The notes: a model not told the origin generated them from the letters alone. A DNA stretch of 64,000 nt from Flavobacterium sp. A45 (GCF_002001005.1 NZ_MUNX01000065.1:1-64000); one strand, 5' to 3'. Shown: positions 1 through 8,262, counted from the first letter of the stretch. A program made the numbers and translations.

Positions 1-2
1 TG

Positions 3-36
3 TTTGGCTTGTCTTTTTGATAAATTCGTAATTTTT
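3..36 (+). promoter_or_regulatory. Possible promoter of the amino-acid dehydrogenase gene
   Basis: TTTG at 3-6 and TAATTTTT at 29-36, 22 nt apart, resemble the Bacteroidota -33 (TTTG) and -7 (TAnnTTTG) elements, with one mismatch in the -7 box. The start codon lies 20 nt downstream. Weak by itself. Confidence 0.25.
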
Positions 37-56
37 AACTAAAAATAAATAGTACT

Positions 57-1163
57 ATGGATGCTACTGTTACCACTGGGAAAGAACTTCAAAAAATGGA
101 TCCAGTTTTTGGACAATTGTCTTTTAATGATCACGAGCAAATTGTTTTTTGTAACGACAAAGATACAGGATTAAAAGCAATTATTGGTATTCATAATTCG
201 GTTATGGGGCCTGCATTAGGAGGAACTCGTATGTTTAATTATGCCAATGAATGGGAAGCTTTGAATGATGTTTTGCGTCTATCCAGAGGGATGACTTATA
301 AAGCGGCTATCACAGGATTGAATATTGGTGGTGGAAAAGCGGTTATTATGGGTGATGCAAAAACTCAAAAAACTCCTGAATTGATGCGTAAATTTGGAGA
401 GTTTGTTCATTCTTTAAGTGGAAGATATATTACGGCTGAAGATGTCGGAATGGAAACTTCAGACATGGATTTAGTAAGAGATGTAACTCCTTACGTTACA
501 GGAATTTCTGAAGAAAGAGGTGGAGCAGGTAATCCTTCTCCAATTACTGCTTTCGGGGTTTACATGGGAATGAAAGCTGCTGCAAAACAACAATTTGGTT
601 CTGAAAAATTAGAAGGTAAAAAAATATTGGTTCAAGGTATTGGACACGTAGGTGAAACTTTGGTTGAGTATTTAACTAAAGAAGGAGCTCAAGTTATTAT
701 TGCTGATATCAATGAAGAGAAATTGTATGAAGTAGCAACAAAATATGGAGCTCAAATATTTACAGGTGATGATTTATATAGTGCCGATGTTGATATTTAT
801 GCGCCTTGTGCGATGGGAGCAACAATTAACGATGTTACCGTGAATAAAATAAAAGCAAAAGTGATTGCTGGTGCAGCCAATAATCAATTGGCTAATGAAA
901 ATACACACGGATTAATTTTGCAAGAAAGAGGTATTCTTTATGCTCCTGATTTCTTGATTAATGCTGGTGGAATTATTAATGTTTATGCTGAGTTGGCTCA
1001 TTATGACAAAGCAGAGATTATGCGTAAAACCGAAAATATCTACAATACTACATTGGAAATTTTTGACTACGCTGTTGCAAATGGAATAACAACTCATCAA
1101 GCAGCTTTAACTATTGCACAAAATCGAATCGATTTAAGAAAGATAGAAAACGGTAAGAAGTAA
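57..1163 (+). CDS. Glu/Leu/Phe/Val family amino-acid dehydrogenase, probably leucine dehydrogenase
   Basis: Cytosolic NAD-dependent oxidative deamination of a branched-chain amino acid to its 2-oxo acid plus ammonia. The 368-residue length fits leucine dehydrogenases (about 360) rather than glutamate dehydrogenases (about 420-450). The substrate domain shows the family's two lysines, MTYK (Lys82) and GGGK (Lys94), and TAEDVG near 126-131. The Rossmann domain has GIGHVG at 195-200. The first ATG is kept because the preceding sequence has a plausible promoter. It stands alone and is followed by its own terminator inside a repeat. Substrate choice between Leu, Val and Phe cannot be read from the sequence; the family call is firm. 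Confidence 0.9.
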   Translation: MDATVTTGKELQKMDPVFGQLSFNDHEQIVFCNDKDTGLKAIIGIHNSVMGPALGGTRMFNYANEWEALNDVLRLSRGMTYKAAITGLNIGGGKAVIMGDAKTQKTPELMRKFGEFVHSLSGRYITAEDVGMETSDMDLVRDVTPYVTGISEERGGAGNPSPITAFGVYMGMKAAAKQQFGSEKLEGKKILVQGIGHVGETLVEYLTKEGAQVIIADINEEKLYEVATKYGAQIFTGDDLYSADVDIYAPCAMGATINDVTVNKIKAKVIAGAANNQLANENTHGLILQERGILYAPDFLINAGGIINVYAELAHYDKAEIMRKTENIYNTTLEIFDYAVANGITTHQAALTIAQNRIDLRKIENGKK

Positions 1164-1286
1164 TCAGTACTCAGTTTTTTAGTATTCAGTTTTGAAAGAG
1201 TGTTTAGTATTTTATTAAAATGCTGAACACTTTTTTTATGCGCAAAATACTGATCACTAACGAACTGTCCACTGACCACTTTTTTA
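1164..1286. repeat. Intergenic repeat family A, copy 1
   Basis: AT-rich spacer built from variants of CAGTRYTCAGTTTTTTAGT at the left and ACTGACCACTTTTTT at the right, around a terminator hairpin. The same words in the same order occur at 44836-45004 and 50578-50703, each directly after a plus-strand gene. It looks like a dispersed REP-type element. Copy number elsewhere in the genome is unknown. Confidence 0.6.
1199..1238 (+). terminator. Intrinsic terminator of the amino-acid dehydrogenase gene
   Basis: A 15-bp stem (1199-1213 with 1217-1231, two G-T pairs) with a 3-nt loop, followed by seven T. It lies 36 nt after the stop codon, inside repeat copy 1. Confidence 0.7.
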
Positions 1287-1328
1287 AAATAAAGCAGCTA
1301 TAAATTTTCATTTGAGCGATGAAATTCT

Positions 1329-1336
1329 TAATTTTG
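1329..1336 (+). promoter_or_regulatory. -7 box (TAATTTTG) of nusB
   Basis: Exact match to TAnnTTTG. A TTTG at 1311-1314 lies only 14 nt upstream, shorter than usual for a -33 element. The box lies downstream of the ATG at 1319, so a transcript from here would start near 1343 and could only use the GTG at 1364. Confidence 0.45.
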
Positions 1337-1363
1337 CAAACTAATTTAAAAAGTTCTTACAAG

Positions 1364-2308
1364 GTGGTAAATAGAAGACACATCCGCGTTAAAGTCATGC
1401 AATCCATTTATGCGATGCATCAAAACGGTTCTGATAATCTGGAAAAAGAAGAAAAATTTCTTTTTTATAGTATTGACGCCATTCAAGATTTATACCTTAT
1501 CATGCTTTCTTCTTTGATTGAAATATGTAAAAAGGAAACTGTTTTTTTACATTTGTCGAGCCAAAAACATTTGGCTACAAAAGAAGAACGTAATCCAAAT
1601 GAGAAATTCATCAAAAACAGTATTTTTCAAATTCTTGCCGAAAATAATTCCCTTAGCATAGCACTAGAAAATCGTTCAATTAACAATTGGACTCTAAATG
1701 ATGATTACATTATTTTGCTTCTGAATGCTATTAAAGAGAGCGAACTGTATGCAAAATACATGAGTAATTCGGTGAATACTTTTGAAGAAGACAAAGAATT
1801 TATTGTTGATATATTCACGGATGTAATCGTTCCAAACGAAAAATTATATGAATATCTGGAAGATGATAAATTGACTTGGATTGATGATATTCCTTTGGTG
1901 AATACTCATATTATCAAACAGCTAAAGGCAATTAAACAAGGCGAAGATGATAATTTCAGGGTTCCAAAATTATACAAAGACAATGAGGATAAGGCTTATG
2001 TAAAAGATTTGTTTAGGAAAACAGTTTTAAACGAAACGGAGCTGGCTAAAGAATATGTTGATAAAACACCAAACTGGGACAGTGAACGTATTGCCGAAAT
2101 TGATACAATTATCCTTAAAATGGCAATTTGTGAGTTCTTGAAATTCCCTTCTATTCCAGTGAAAGTAACTTTGAATGAGTATCTGGAATTGGCCAAAGAA
2201 TATTCAACTCCAAAGAGCAGTATTTTTATCAACGGTATATTGGATAATTTGGTAAAAGAGCTTGAAGAAAAGAAAAGAATTGTGAAAATTGGAAGAGGTT
2301 TGATGTAA
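1364..2308 (+). CDS. nusB: Transcription antitermination factor NusB (long Bacteroidota form)
   Basis: NusB binds boxA RNA with NusE (ribosomal protein S10) and stabilises elongating RNA polymerase on rRNA operons. The N-terminus VNRRHIRVKVMQSIYA is the start of the family, and the C-terminal half (from about residue 215) holds the conserved WDSERIAEIDTIIL and PVKVTLNEYLELAKEYST segments. At 314 residues it is about twice the E. coli protein because of a Bacteroidota-type middle insertion. I chose GTG at 1364, not ATG at 1319, because family alignment begins there and a -7 box lies between the two. The next gene is yajC, 61 nt on, probably cotranscribed. Confidence 0.9.
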   Translation: MVNRRHIRVKVMQSIYAMHQNGSDNLEKEEKFLFYSIDAIQDLYLIMLSSLIEICKKETVFLHLSSQKHLATKEERNPNEKFIKNSIFQILAENNSLSIALENRSINNWTLNDDYIILLLNAIKESELYAKYMSNSVNTFEEDKEFIVDIFTDVIVPNEKLYEYLEDDKLTWIDDIPLVNTHIIKQLKAIKQGEDDNFRVPKLYKDNEDKAYVKDLFRKTVLNETELAKEYVDKTPNWDSERIAEIDTIILKMAICEFLKFPSIPVKVTLNEYLELAKEYSTPKSSIFINGILDNLVKELEEKKRIVKIGRGLM

Positions 2309-2369
2309 TATTCAATACCAAATTTCACAACAAAAATAAAATCAATTAACAAAAACTAAATTTTAAATT

Positions 2370-2645
2370 ATGGGACAAATACAACAATTTTTGCCGTTTC
2401 TATTAATGTTTGTGGTTCTTTATTTCTTTATGATCAGACCGCAGCAAAAACGTGCTAAAAATGAAAAAGAATTTGAAAGCACATTAAAAGTTGGAGACAA
2501 AATAATTACCAAAAGTGGTATTCACGGAAAGATATCAGAACTTGCCGATTCTACAGTGGTTATTGAAACGATGGCTGGAAAATTAAAAATGGAGCGTTCT
2601 TCAATTTCTATGGAATTGAGCGCAGCTTTGAATAAAAAGGAGTAA
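2370..2645 (+). CDS. yajC: Preprotein translocase subunit YajC
   Basis: Small inner-membrane partner of SecDF in the Sec holotranslocon. The 91 residues give one N-terminal membrane helix (about 8-24, LPFLLMFVVLYFFMIR) followed directly by the family signature RPQQKRAKNEKEF and a small soluble domain with VGDKIITKSGIHGKI. The pairing nusB-yajC is common in flavobacteria. A strong bidirectional hairpin ends the unit 20 nt after the stop. Confidence 0.95.
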   Translation: MGQIQQFLPFLLMFVVLYFFMIRPQQKRAKNEKEFESTLKVGDKIITKSGIHGKISELADSTVVIETMAGKLKMERSSISMELSAALNKKE

Positions 2646-2664
2646 TCCAGAAATTATAAAACTT

Positions 2665-2710
2665 AAAATCCCAAATTCCGATTTTTTAATTGGAATTTGG
2701 GATTTTTTTA
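2665..2710. terminator. Bidirectional terminator between yajC and the lysine-rich gene
   Basis: A perfect 15-bp stem, 2665-2679 with 2692-2706, with a 12-nt loop. A T run follows on the plus strand, and on the minus strand a T-rich stretch ends the convergent gene at 2725. Confidence 0.8.
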
Positions 2711-2724
2711 TTGGTAAACTGCTA

Positions 2725-3306
2725 TTATTTTTTCTTGCTTTTTTTATTTTTTTTTGCTTTTGCTTTAGCTTTTTTCTCTTTGATTTTAGCTTTTAGCTTT
2801 GCTTTTTTAGCTTTCTCTTTTTTAGCTTTCTTGGCTTTTTTTGCTTTTTTCTTTGCTTTTTCTTTAGCCTTGGCTTTCGCTTTTTTCTCTTTTTCTTTCT
2901 CTTTTTCTTTCATTTTTGTTTTGTTTTTCTTTTTCTTTTTTTCTCCCTCTTGAGGTTTTACGGTTGTTTTTTCTGTTTTAATTTCTGCAGTAATAGTGGG
3001 AGTAGAGTTACTTTTTACAACTCCGGTTGCAGGAGCAGTAACTTTGGCTCTGCTGGGTCTTGTTGTGGTTCGTGTAGCAGTGGATTTTGTAACCGTTGGT
3101 TTTGTCGTTGTAGCACTTGAAACAGTTGGTTTAGGAGTAACTGTTTTTGCTACTGCTAGTTTTGTGGTTGTAGCTCTTGCAACTGTTGATCTTGTTGCTC
3201 TCGGTTTTACAACGGCAGGTTTACTAATTTCTGGTTTTTCGTCTTTTACCGTATCAGGGCTGACTACTTTTTCGGGAATTGCTTTATCGTCTTTTTTTTC
3301 TATCAT
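2725..3306 (-). CDS. Lysine/alanine-rich basic protein, histone H1-like composition
   Basis: Function unknown. Of the 193 residues, the first 40 are mixed and acidic. About 40-105 is rich in Thr, Ala, Val and Pro with recurring TTK and KPTV units. From about 120 to the end it is almost only Lys, Ala and Glu in short KAK/KKAK repeats. No signal peptide or membrane helix. The composition resembles bacterial H1-like (HctA/AlgP-type) DNA-binding tails, so a nucleoid or RNA-binding role is possible; this is inference from composition only. The reverse strand is also open because of the low complexity, but the start, the composition and the flanking convergent terminator favour this strand. Confidence 0.65.
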   Translation of the reverse strand: MIEKKDDKAIPEKVVSPDTVKDEKPEISKPAVVKPRATRSTVARATTTKLAVAKTVTPKPTVSSATTTKPTVTKSTATRTTTRPSRAKVTAPATGVVKSNSTPTITAEIKTEKTTVKPQEGEKKKKKNKTKMKEKEKEKEKKAKAKAKEKAKKKAKKAKKAKKEKAKKAKLKAKIKEKKAKAKAKKNKKSKKK

Positions 3307-3488
3307 AATAGTATGTATTAGTATGTGATTTTTTTTTTAAGGTATTAAGGACAGAAGGGTAATTCTTTTGAGTCTTCTATGTTATTGAATTGTTACTTTT
3401 GTATTAACAAATATAATGAATAATTGAATGTGTTAATGTTAAGTTTTTACTGATTTTTAAATAGTTAGATGTGAAAAAATTATAGCTT

Positions 3489-3536
3489 AAAAAAAAATCC
3501 CAAATTCCTTTTCTATTAGAATTTGAGATTTTTTTT
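3489..3536. terminator. Terminator-like hairpin in the gap between two minus-strand genes
   Basis: A stem of about 14 bp with two mismatches (AAATCCCAAATTC paired with GAATTTGAGATTT) and A/T runs on both sides. The arm sequence is nearly the same as the hairpin at 2665-2710. On the minus strand it would end the YdeI-like gene. Confidence 0.6.
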
Positions 3537-3559
3537 ATTCGAATTTTAAGTTTTCTGAA

Positions 3560-4123
3560 CTACCTGTATTTATCATTCAAACCAATATTGTCTAAAATCA
3601 TTGGTTTTATCTTTTCAATTCTTGAAAGTTTGGTTTCTTCGCGTTTTGCCGTTTCTATATATTCTATAAATTCTTTTTGTTTATAAGGACTGAATTTTTG
3701 GAACGCTTCTTCTAAATTGCTATCAGAATCGAATTCGTTTTGCAATAGCGTCGGAATTATAACTTCAGTTTTTGTTTTTTCAGGCTTAATTATTTTTTCC
3801 TGTTTTTCATTATCAATGGCTTCCTGAATGTAGGCTAAAATTTCTTTTTCATTAATTTCCTCTTTGGATGTAAAACGCCATTGTCTCAATGATTTTGTAA
3901 CTCCTTCATTGGCATTGATCAAATGTTTCTTTTCATCTTTTAAAAATGCACCATTGAAAAACCAAAGCGTAAAGAATTTTTTGAACCCACCAACTCCAAC
4001 AATATTTTTATTGTTGTATACGTACACGCAACCGCCCCACTTGTTGGTTTCAACCAATTCGGTTTTAGCAATAATTGTTTTTAAAAGTTCTAATTCAGTT
4101 TCCCATTGATCGTTATTGGTCAT
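3560..4123 (-). CDS. YdeI/OmpD-associated family protein with DUF1801-type N-terminus
   Basis: The first ~110 residues look like a DUF1801 domain (LVETNKWGGCVYVYNNKNIVG, then KKFFTLWFFNGAFLKD). The C-terminal ~60 residues (LEEAFQKFSPYKQKEFIEYI, then AKREETKLSRIEKI) match the YdeI/OmpD-associated family. The 187 residues lack a signal peptide, so it is probably cytosolic. The biochemical role of this family is not established; some members are linked to bacteriocin or peptide resistance. It starts 13 nt after the stop of pepT and is probably the second gene of that operon. Confidence 0.8.
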   Translation of the reverse strand: MTNNDQWETELELLKTIIAKTELVETNKWGGCVYVYNNKNIVGVGGFKKFFTLWFFNGAFLKDEKKHLINANEGVTKSLRQWRFTSKEEINEKEILAYIQEAIDNEKQEKIIKPEKTKTEVIIPTLLQNEFDSDSNLEEAFQKFSPYKQKEFIEYIETAKREETKLSRIEKIKPMILDNIGLNDKYR

Positions 4124-4136
4124 AGAAAAAATGATT

Positions 4137-5411
4137 TTAACGTTTTTTGGATACGGTTTCTTTTTTTAGATAAGCTCCATTGGCAGTCAATTCAGCTATT
4201 TTGACAATTACATTTACGGCTTTTTGCATACTTTCTACTGGAACATATTCGTATTTTCCGTGAAAATTATGTCCTCCTGCAAAGATATTTGGGCAGGGCA
4301 ACCCTTTATACGACAGTTGGCACCCATCTGTTCCTCCTCGAATAGGTTTTATAAGTGGTTTGATGCCTAGTTCTCTCATTGCTTTTTCTGCAATAAAGAC
4401 AATATGTTTTACAGGAAGAACCTTTTCTTTCATATTGTAATATTGATCTTTAACTTCTGCAATAACGATGTCTTCTCCAAATTGTTTGGCAAATCTTTTG
4501 TTGAATTTTTTAGTGATTTTGGTAATTAAGTCTTTGCGTTTTTCAAATTTTAATTTGTTATGATCGCGAATGATTAATTCCAATACCGTTTCTTCAATGC
4601 TTCCCGATAAATGATGCACATGGAAAAAACCTTCGTAACCTTTTGTCTCTTGAGGGGTTTCGTCTTTGGGCAATTCGTTAATGAAATCATTAGCAATAAG
4701 CATGGAATTGATCATTTTTCCTTTGGCATAACCAGGATGAACACTTTTTCCTTTGAAAGTGATTTTAGCTCCCGCAGCATTGAAATTTTCATATTCCAAT
4801 TCACCTACCTGACTCCCGTCCATTGTATAGGCCCATTCTGCTCCGAACTTTTCCACGTCAAAATGATGGGCTCCACGACCGATTTCTTCATCTGGAGTAA
4901 ATGCGATTCTGATTTTTCCGTGTTTGATTTCAGGATTGTTAATTAACAATTCCATAGCAGTTACAATCTCTGTAATACCAGCTTTGTCATCAGCACCTAG
5001 CAGTGTTGTTCCATCGGTGGTGATTATAGTTTGCCCTTTATATTGCAATAAATCTTTGAAATAAGAAGGGGAGAGGATGATGTTTTGTTCAGCGTTTAGG
5101 ATAATGTCTTTACCGTCGTAATTCGGAATAATTTGTGGTTTTACATTGGCACCCGTAAAATCTGGAGTAGTGTCAAAATGTGAAATAAATCCAATTGTAG
5201 GTACTTCATGATCCACATTGCTAGGTAGCGTTGCCATTATATAGGCTTTGTCGTCAATGGTAACGTCTTGTAATCCAATAGTTTTTAATTCTTCGACCAG
5301 TTTATTGGCCAAATCCCATTGCTTAGCTGTACTGGGTGTTGTGTTTGAACTTGCGTCAGACTCGGTGTCTATGGTTACATAACTTACAAAGCGATCAATA
5401 ATATTTTGCAT
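4137..5411 (-). CDS. pepT: Peptidase T (tripeptide aminopeptidase)
   Basis: Cytosolic M20-family zinc aminopeptidase that removes the N-terminal residue of tripeptides. The 424 residues show the metal site in family order: HFD (His78, Asp80), GADDKAG (Asp141), the catalytic PDEEIGRG (Glu175-Glu176), and a late [11 protein letters not shown] segment near 385-395. GGTDGCQLS near 365 is also typical of PepT. A consensus -7 box lies 17 nt upstream. The YdeI-like gene follows 13 nt after the stop. Confidence 0.93.
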   Translation of the reverse strand: MQNIIDRFVSYVTIDTESDASSNTTPSTAKQWDLANKLVEELKTIGLQDVTIDDKAYIMATLPSNVDHEVPTIGFISHFDTTPDFTGANVKPQIIPNYDGKDIILNAEQNIILSPSYFKDLLQYKGQTIITTDGTTLLGADDKAGITEIVTAMELLINNPEIKHGKIRIAFTPDEEIGRGAHHFDVEKFGAEWAYTMDGSQVGELEYENFNAAGAKITFKGKSVHPGYAKGKMINSMLIANDFINELPKDETPQETKGYEGFFHVHHLSGSIEETVLELIIRDHNKLKFEKRKDLITKITKKFNKRFAKQFGEDIVIAEVKDQYYNMKEKVLPVKHIVFIAEKAMRELGIKPLIKPIRGGTDGCQLSYKGLPCPNIFAGGHNFHGKYEYVPVESMQKAVNVIVKIAELTANGAYLKKETVSKKR

Positions 5412-5427
5412 GGTATTTGTTTTTGGA

Positions 5428-5435
5428 CAAAGATA
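5428..5435 (-). promoter_or_regulatory. -7 box (TATCTTTG) of pepT
   Basis: Exact TAnnTTTG match on the minus strand, 17 nt before the pepT ATG. No clear -33 element is visible. Confidence 0.45.
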
Positions 5436-5489
5436 AACATTTTTAAAAAAGAGATTATTAGAATTAAAATTCTGATTCTAATGTGTTTA

Positions 5490-5518
5490 AATAAAAAAAA
5501 TCCGTTTACAACGGATTT
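5490..5518 (-). terminator. Intrinsic terminator of the coiled-coil secreted protein gene
   Basis: A perfect 9-bp stem, 5498-5506 with 5510-5518, and a 3-nt loop. Read on the minus strand it is followed by a run of T. It lies about 50 nt after the stop of the gene ending at 5566. Confidence 0.75.
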
Positions 5519-5565
5519 TTAATTTCAAATTGGTTAAAAGTTAGGTTTGGTTTTTTTTGAGGGGA

Positions 5566-6327
5566 TTAGTTTTGTTTGGCTCCTTTTTCTGCCGCTATTT
5601 TGGCATCGGCTGCTGCTTTTTTAGCAGCTTCAGCTTCAGCTTTGGCAATTTGTTCTTCTAATAGAGTCGATTTTTGCAAGGCTAGTTTAGCTGATTCTGC
5701 AAGTTTTGCGTCAGCTTCTGCTTTTTCTTTTTTTAGTTTTTCGACATCTTTAAATAGCTTTTCTTGAGCATCTTTAGCTTTTTCAGCTTCTTTTTGGTAT
5801 TCAGCTATTTTTTCATTAGACAATTTTTCAGCTTCTTTGGCGGCTTTTGCATCAGCTTCTGCTTTAGCTTTAGCTGCAATAGCTTCTTCTTTGGCAGCTT
5901 TTGCATCAGCCTCTGCCTTTGTTTTCGCTTCGATAGCTGCTATTCTTGCAGCTTCTTTCGCTTCAGCGGTAGATTTTTTATCTGCTTCAGCTTTGGCTTT
6001 TGCGGCAATGGCTTCTTCTTTAGCTGCAGCTATTTTTGCTTCTTCTGCTGCTTTTTTATCGGCTTCAGCTTTTGCTTTAGCCGCTTTTTCTGCAGCTACT
6101 TTGGCTTCGGCTGCTGCCTTTTTTTCTGCTTCAACTTTTGCTAAATAGGCTTTTTCTTGATCTTTTAAATCTTGCATTTGTTTTTTGAAATCAATTGGAG
6201 CAGCTTCTGTTTTTGCAGTGATTGTAGAAGCACTTTCTGAACTTACTGTTTCATTTTTGGATTCTTGGGCAAAAAAACTTTGGGTAAAAACTAAAAGAAC
6301 AATGACTAAGGGTAATTTTAAATTCAT
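5566..6327 (-). CDS. Secreted or periplasmic Ala/Lys/Glu-rich coiled-coil protein
   Basis: Function unknown. A classic Bacteroidota signal peptide (MNLKLPLVIVLLVFTQSFFAQ, cut after AQ near residue 21) is followed by a short Ser/Thr-rich linker. From about residue 50 to 245 there is an uninterrupted helical repeat of the type AKAEAD-KAAKEEAIA. The pattern resembles the TolA middle domain, but there is no membrane anchor and no TolA C-terminal domain. It probably forms a long single helix or coiled coil in the periplasm. It is monocistronic, with its own promoter and terminator. Confidence 0.8.
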   Translation of the reverse strand: MNLKLPLVIVLLVFTQSFFAQESKNETVSSESASTITAKTEAAPIDFKKQMQDLKDQEKAYLAKVEAEKKAAAEAKVAAEKAAKAKAEADKKAAEEAKIAAAKEEAIAAKAKAEADKKSTAEAKEAARIAAIEAKTKAEADAKAAKEEAIAAKAKAEADAKAAKEAEKLSNEKIAEYQKEAEKAKDAQEKLFKDVEKLKKEKAEADAKLAESAKLALQKSTLLEEQIAKAEAEAAKKAAADAKIAAEKGAKQN

Positions 6328-6371
6328 GATTTAGTGGTATTTGGTTAAATTTTGGTTTAGTTTAGGAAAGA

Positions 6372-6379
6372 CAAATATA
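6372..6379 (-). promoter_or_regulatory. -7 box (TATATTTG) of the coiled-coil protein gene
   Basis: Exact TAnnTTTG match on the minus strand, about 45 nt before the ATG at 6327. Confidence 0.45.
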
Positions 6380-6555
6380 ACTTTTTTTTCATTTTTTTAA
6401 CTTTTTGGTTAAAAAATATTTTTATTTTTCGTTAAAAGGTGTTTTTCGTAATTTTAAATAACATGTTTTGGAATTTTAAAAGGAGAGTAAATATTATAGC
6501 AGATCTTGTTAAGTAGAATTTATTGTATAATTTGCGGTTAATAAGAAATGGATAT

Positions 6556-7518
6556 ATGGCATTATTTAATCGATTGAATTTAAAAGCAAAATCTCTTGTC
6601 AATACGGGATTTGGAAGCAGCGCATCCAGTTATGGCGGACGTTTTATTAATAAGGATGGCTCTGCAAATGCGAAAAAAAAAGGCATTGGATTTCTGGATA
6701 GAATCAGTTGGTATCATACTATGTTGGATATGTCTTCCTGGAAATTTCTTTCGATTCTTCTGTTATTTTATATTACGATCAATTTTGTGTTTGCGTTACT
6801 TTATTTTGGAATTGGTATTGAGCATCTCAACGGAATTCAAACTACAGATGATGTATGGGTTCAGTTTGGACAGGCTTATTTTTTTAGTGCGCAAACATTT
6901 ACCACAGTTGGTTATGGGCATATCAGTCCAACAGGTTTTTACACAAGTGCCTTGTCTTCTGCCGAAGCTTTAATAGGATTGTTGAGTTTTGCTATAGCGA
7001 CAGGTTTGTTTTTTGGGAGATTCAGTAAGCCGTCTGTTTTTTTGAAATTTTCTCACCAGGCTATCATTGCTCCTTTTAATGATAGTAAAGCATTAATGTT
7101 TAGGGTGGCTCCCTATAAAAACACCAATTATATTGATGCCGAAGTCAATGTAACTCTTGGGATGCGAATTGAAGAGAATGGAGTTATGACAAACAAATTT
7201 TACAATTTGGATTTGGAATATCAAAAAATAAATTCGCTGGCGCTGAGTTGGACATTGGTTCATCCGATAACAAATGAAAGCCCTTTATACGGATTGGTAG
7301 CTTCGGATTATGAATCAATTTCAGGTGAAATTATAGTGATTGTCAAAATATTTGATGATATGTTCAGTACTACGGTGGCAACCCGAACTTCTTATACTTT
7401 TGAAGAAGTCGTTTATGGAGCTAAATTCAAACCGATGTATTCTCAAAGTGAAAACCATAAAAGTACTGTCTTGGACTTAGGCTTGTTAAATGCTTTTGAT
7501 AAAGTCGCTATAGATTAG
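6556..7518 (+). CDS. Inward-rectifier-type potassium channel (KirBac-like)
   Basis: Inner-membrane K+ channel. With ATG at 6556 the 320 residues give an N-terminal slide-helix region, TM1 about 62-84, pore helix and selectivity filter TVGYG at 117-121, and TM2 about 128-155. A C-terminal beta-rich cytosolic domain follows (160-315) with the RVAPYKNTNYIDAEV and TSYTFEEVV segments typical of Kir channels. An upstream TTG at 6523 also opens the frame but sits in a promoter-like TATAATTTG stretch, so I prefer the ATG. The gene converges on the sirtuin gene and overlaps it by 11 bp. Confidence 0.88.
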   Translation: MALFNRLNLKAKSLVNTGFGSSASSYGGRFINKDGSANAKKKGIGFLDRISWYHTMLDMSSWKFLSILLLFYITINFVFALLYFGIGIEHLNGIQTTDDVWVQFGQAYFFSAQTFTTVGYGHISPTGFYTSALSSAEALIGLLSFAIATGLFFGRFSKPSVFLKFSHQAIIAPFNDSKALMFRVAPYKNTNYIDAEVNVTLGMRIEENGVMTNKFYNLDLEYQKINSLALSWTLVHPITNESPLYGLVASDYESISGEIIVIVKIFDDMFSTTVATRTSYTFEEVVYGAKFKPMYSQSENHKSTVLDLGLLNAFDKVAID

Positions 7519-8200
7519 TTTGTAATTTTTCTTTTAAAATGCGCACCCCTTCAGAAGCGATATTCGGAATTACTTCAAGGGGATTTCTAAGATTGGGAAT
7601 TTTTATGGGTTTTGGATCGATATAATAAATAGGAGTCTTTTTTGGAGTAAAATCGATTAAGCCAGCTGCTGGATATACTTGTAATGAAGTACCAATAACT
7701 GCAAAATAGTCTGCTTGTTCTGTTATTGTGATGGCTTCTTCCAAGGCAGGAACTTGTTCACCGAACCAAACAATATGTGGGCGAAGTTGATTGCCTTGTT
7801 GGTCGATATCTCCAAAATTCAAATCGTCTTGCCAATCCAAAATATAATTTTCATTTTTGGAGCTTCTTACTTTTAGCAGTTCTCCATGTAAATGAATTAC
7901 ATTTTTACTTCCGGCGCGTTCGTGTAAATCATCTACATTTTGGGTGATGATGTAAACGTCAAAATCATTTTCTAATTCTGCTAAAATTTGATGTCCTAAA
8001 TTAGGTTGTACCTCTTTTAATTGTTGGCGTCTTTGGTTGTAAAAATCAAGAACCAATGCTGAGTTTTTATACCAACCTTCGGGAGTGGCGACATCCATTA
8101 CGTTATGTCCCTCCCATAATCCGTCACTGTCGCGAAATGTTTTTATCCCACTTTCGGCACTTATCCCTGCACCTGTAAGAACTACTAATTTCTTTTTCAT
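7508..8200 (-). CDS. NAD-dependent protein deacylase, sirtuin (SIR2) family
   Basis: Removes acyl groups from lysine using NAD+. Motifs counted from the ATG at 8200: GAGISAESGIKTFRD (9-23), the acyl-pocket Tyr54 and Arg57 in DFYNQRR (the desuccinylase/CobB-type signature), TQNVD (86-90), catalytic His105 in HLHG, and RPHIVWFGE. At 230 residues it is a minimal sirtuin. Oddity: there is no cysteine in the whole protein, so the usual four-cysteine zinc site is absent. An ATG four codons upstream (8212) is also possible. A true member of the family, probably active because the zinc is structural, but that is inference. Confidence 0.88.
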   Translation of the reverse strand: MKKKLVVLTGAGISAESGIKTFRDSDGLWEGHNVMDVATPEGWYKNSALVLDFYNQRRQQLKEVQPNLGHQILAELENDFDVYIITQNVDDLHERAGSKNVIHLHGELLKVRSSKNENYILDWQDDLNFGDIDQQGNQLRPHIVWFGEQVPALEEAITITEQADYFAVIGTSLQVYPAAGLIDFTPKKTPIYYIDPKPIKIPNLRNPLEVIPNIASEGVRILKEKLQTNL

Positions 8201-8238
8201 CTGTAAATACATTAGATTATAAAACTACTCTTTTTTAG

Positions 8239-8246
8239 TATTTTTG
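8239..8246 (+). promoter_or_regulatory. -7 box (TATTTTTG) of the TrmH-type gene
   Basis: Exact TAnnTTTG match 16 nt before the ATG at 8263, in the short gap to the divergent sirtuin gene. Confidence 0.45.
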
Positions 8247-8262
8247 CCAAAAACAATGTGAA

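Noticed and set aside
1319..1363. ATG at 1319 as nusB start
   Set aside because: Family N-terminus begins at VNRRHIRV and a -7 box lies between this ATG and the GTG at 1364.
2690..3328. Phe/Ala-rich and Val-rich open frames antisense to the lysine-rich gene
   Set aside because: They are the mirror of Lys/Ala codon repeats on the minus strand; composition is unnatural and there is no start signal.
5576..6148. Long Ser/Phe/Ala-rich plus-strand frames over the coiled-coil gene
   Set aside because: Antisense shadow of the A-K-E repeats; no promoter, and the minus-strand gene has signal peptide, promoter and terminator.
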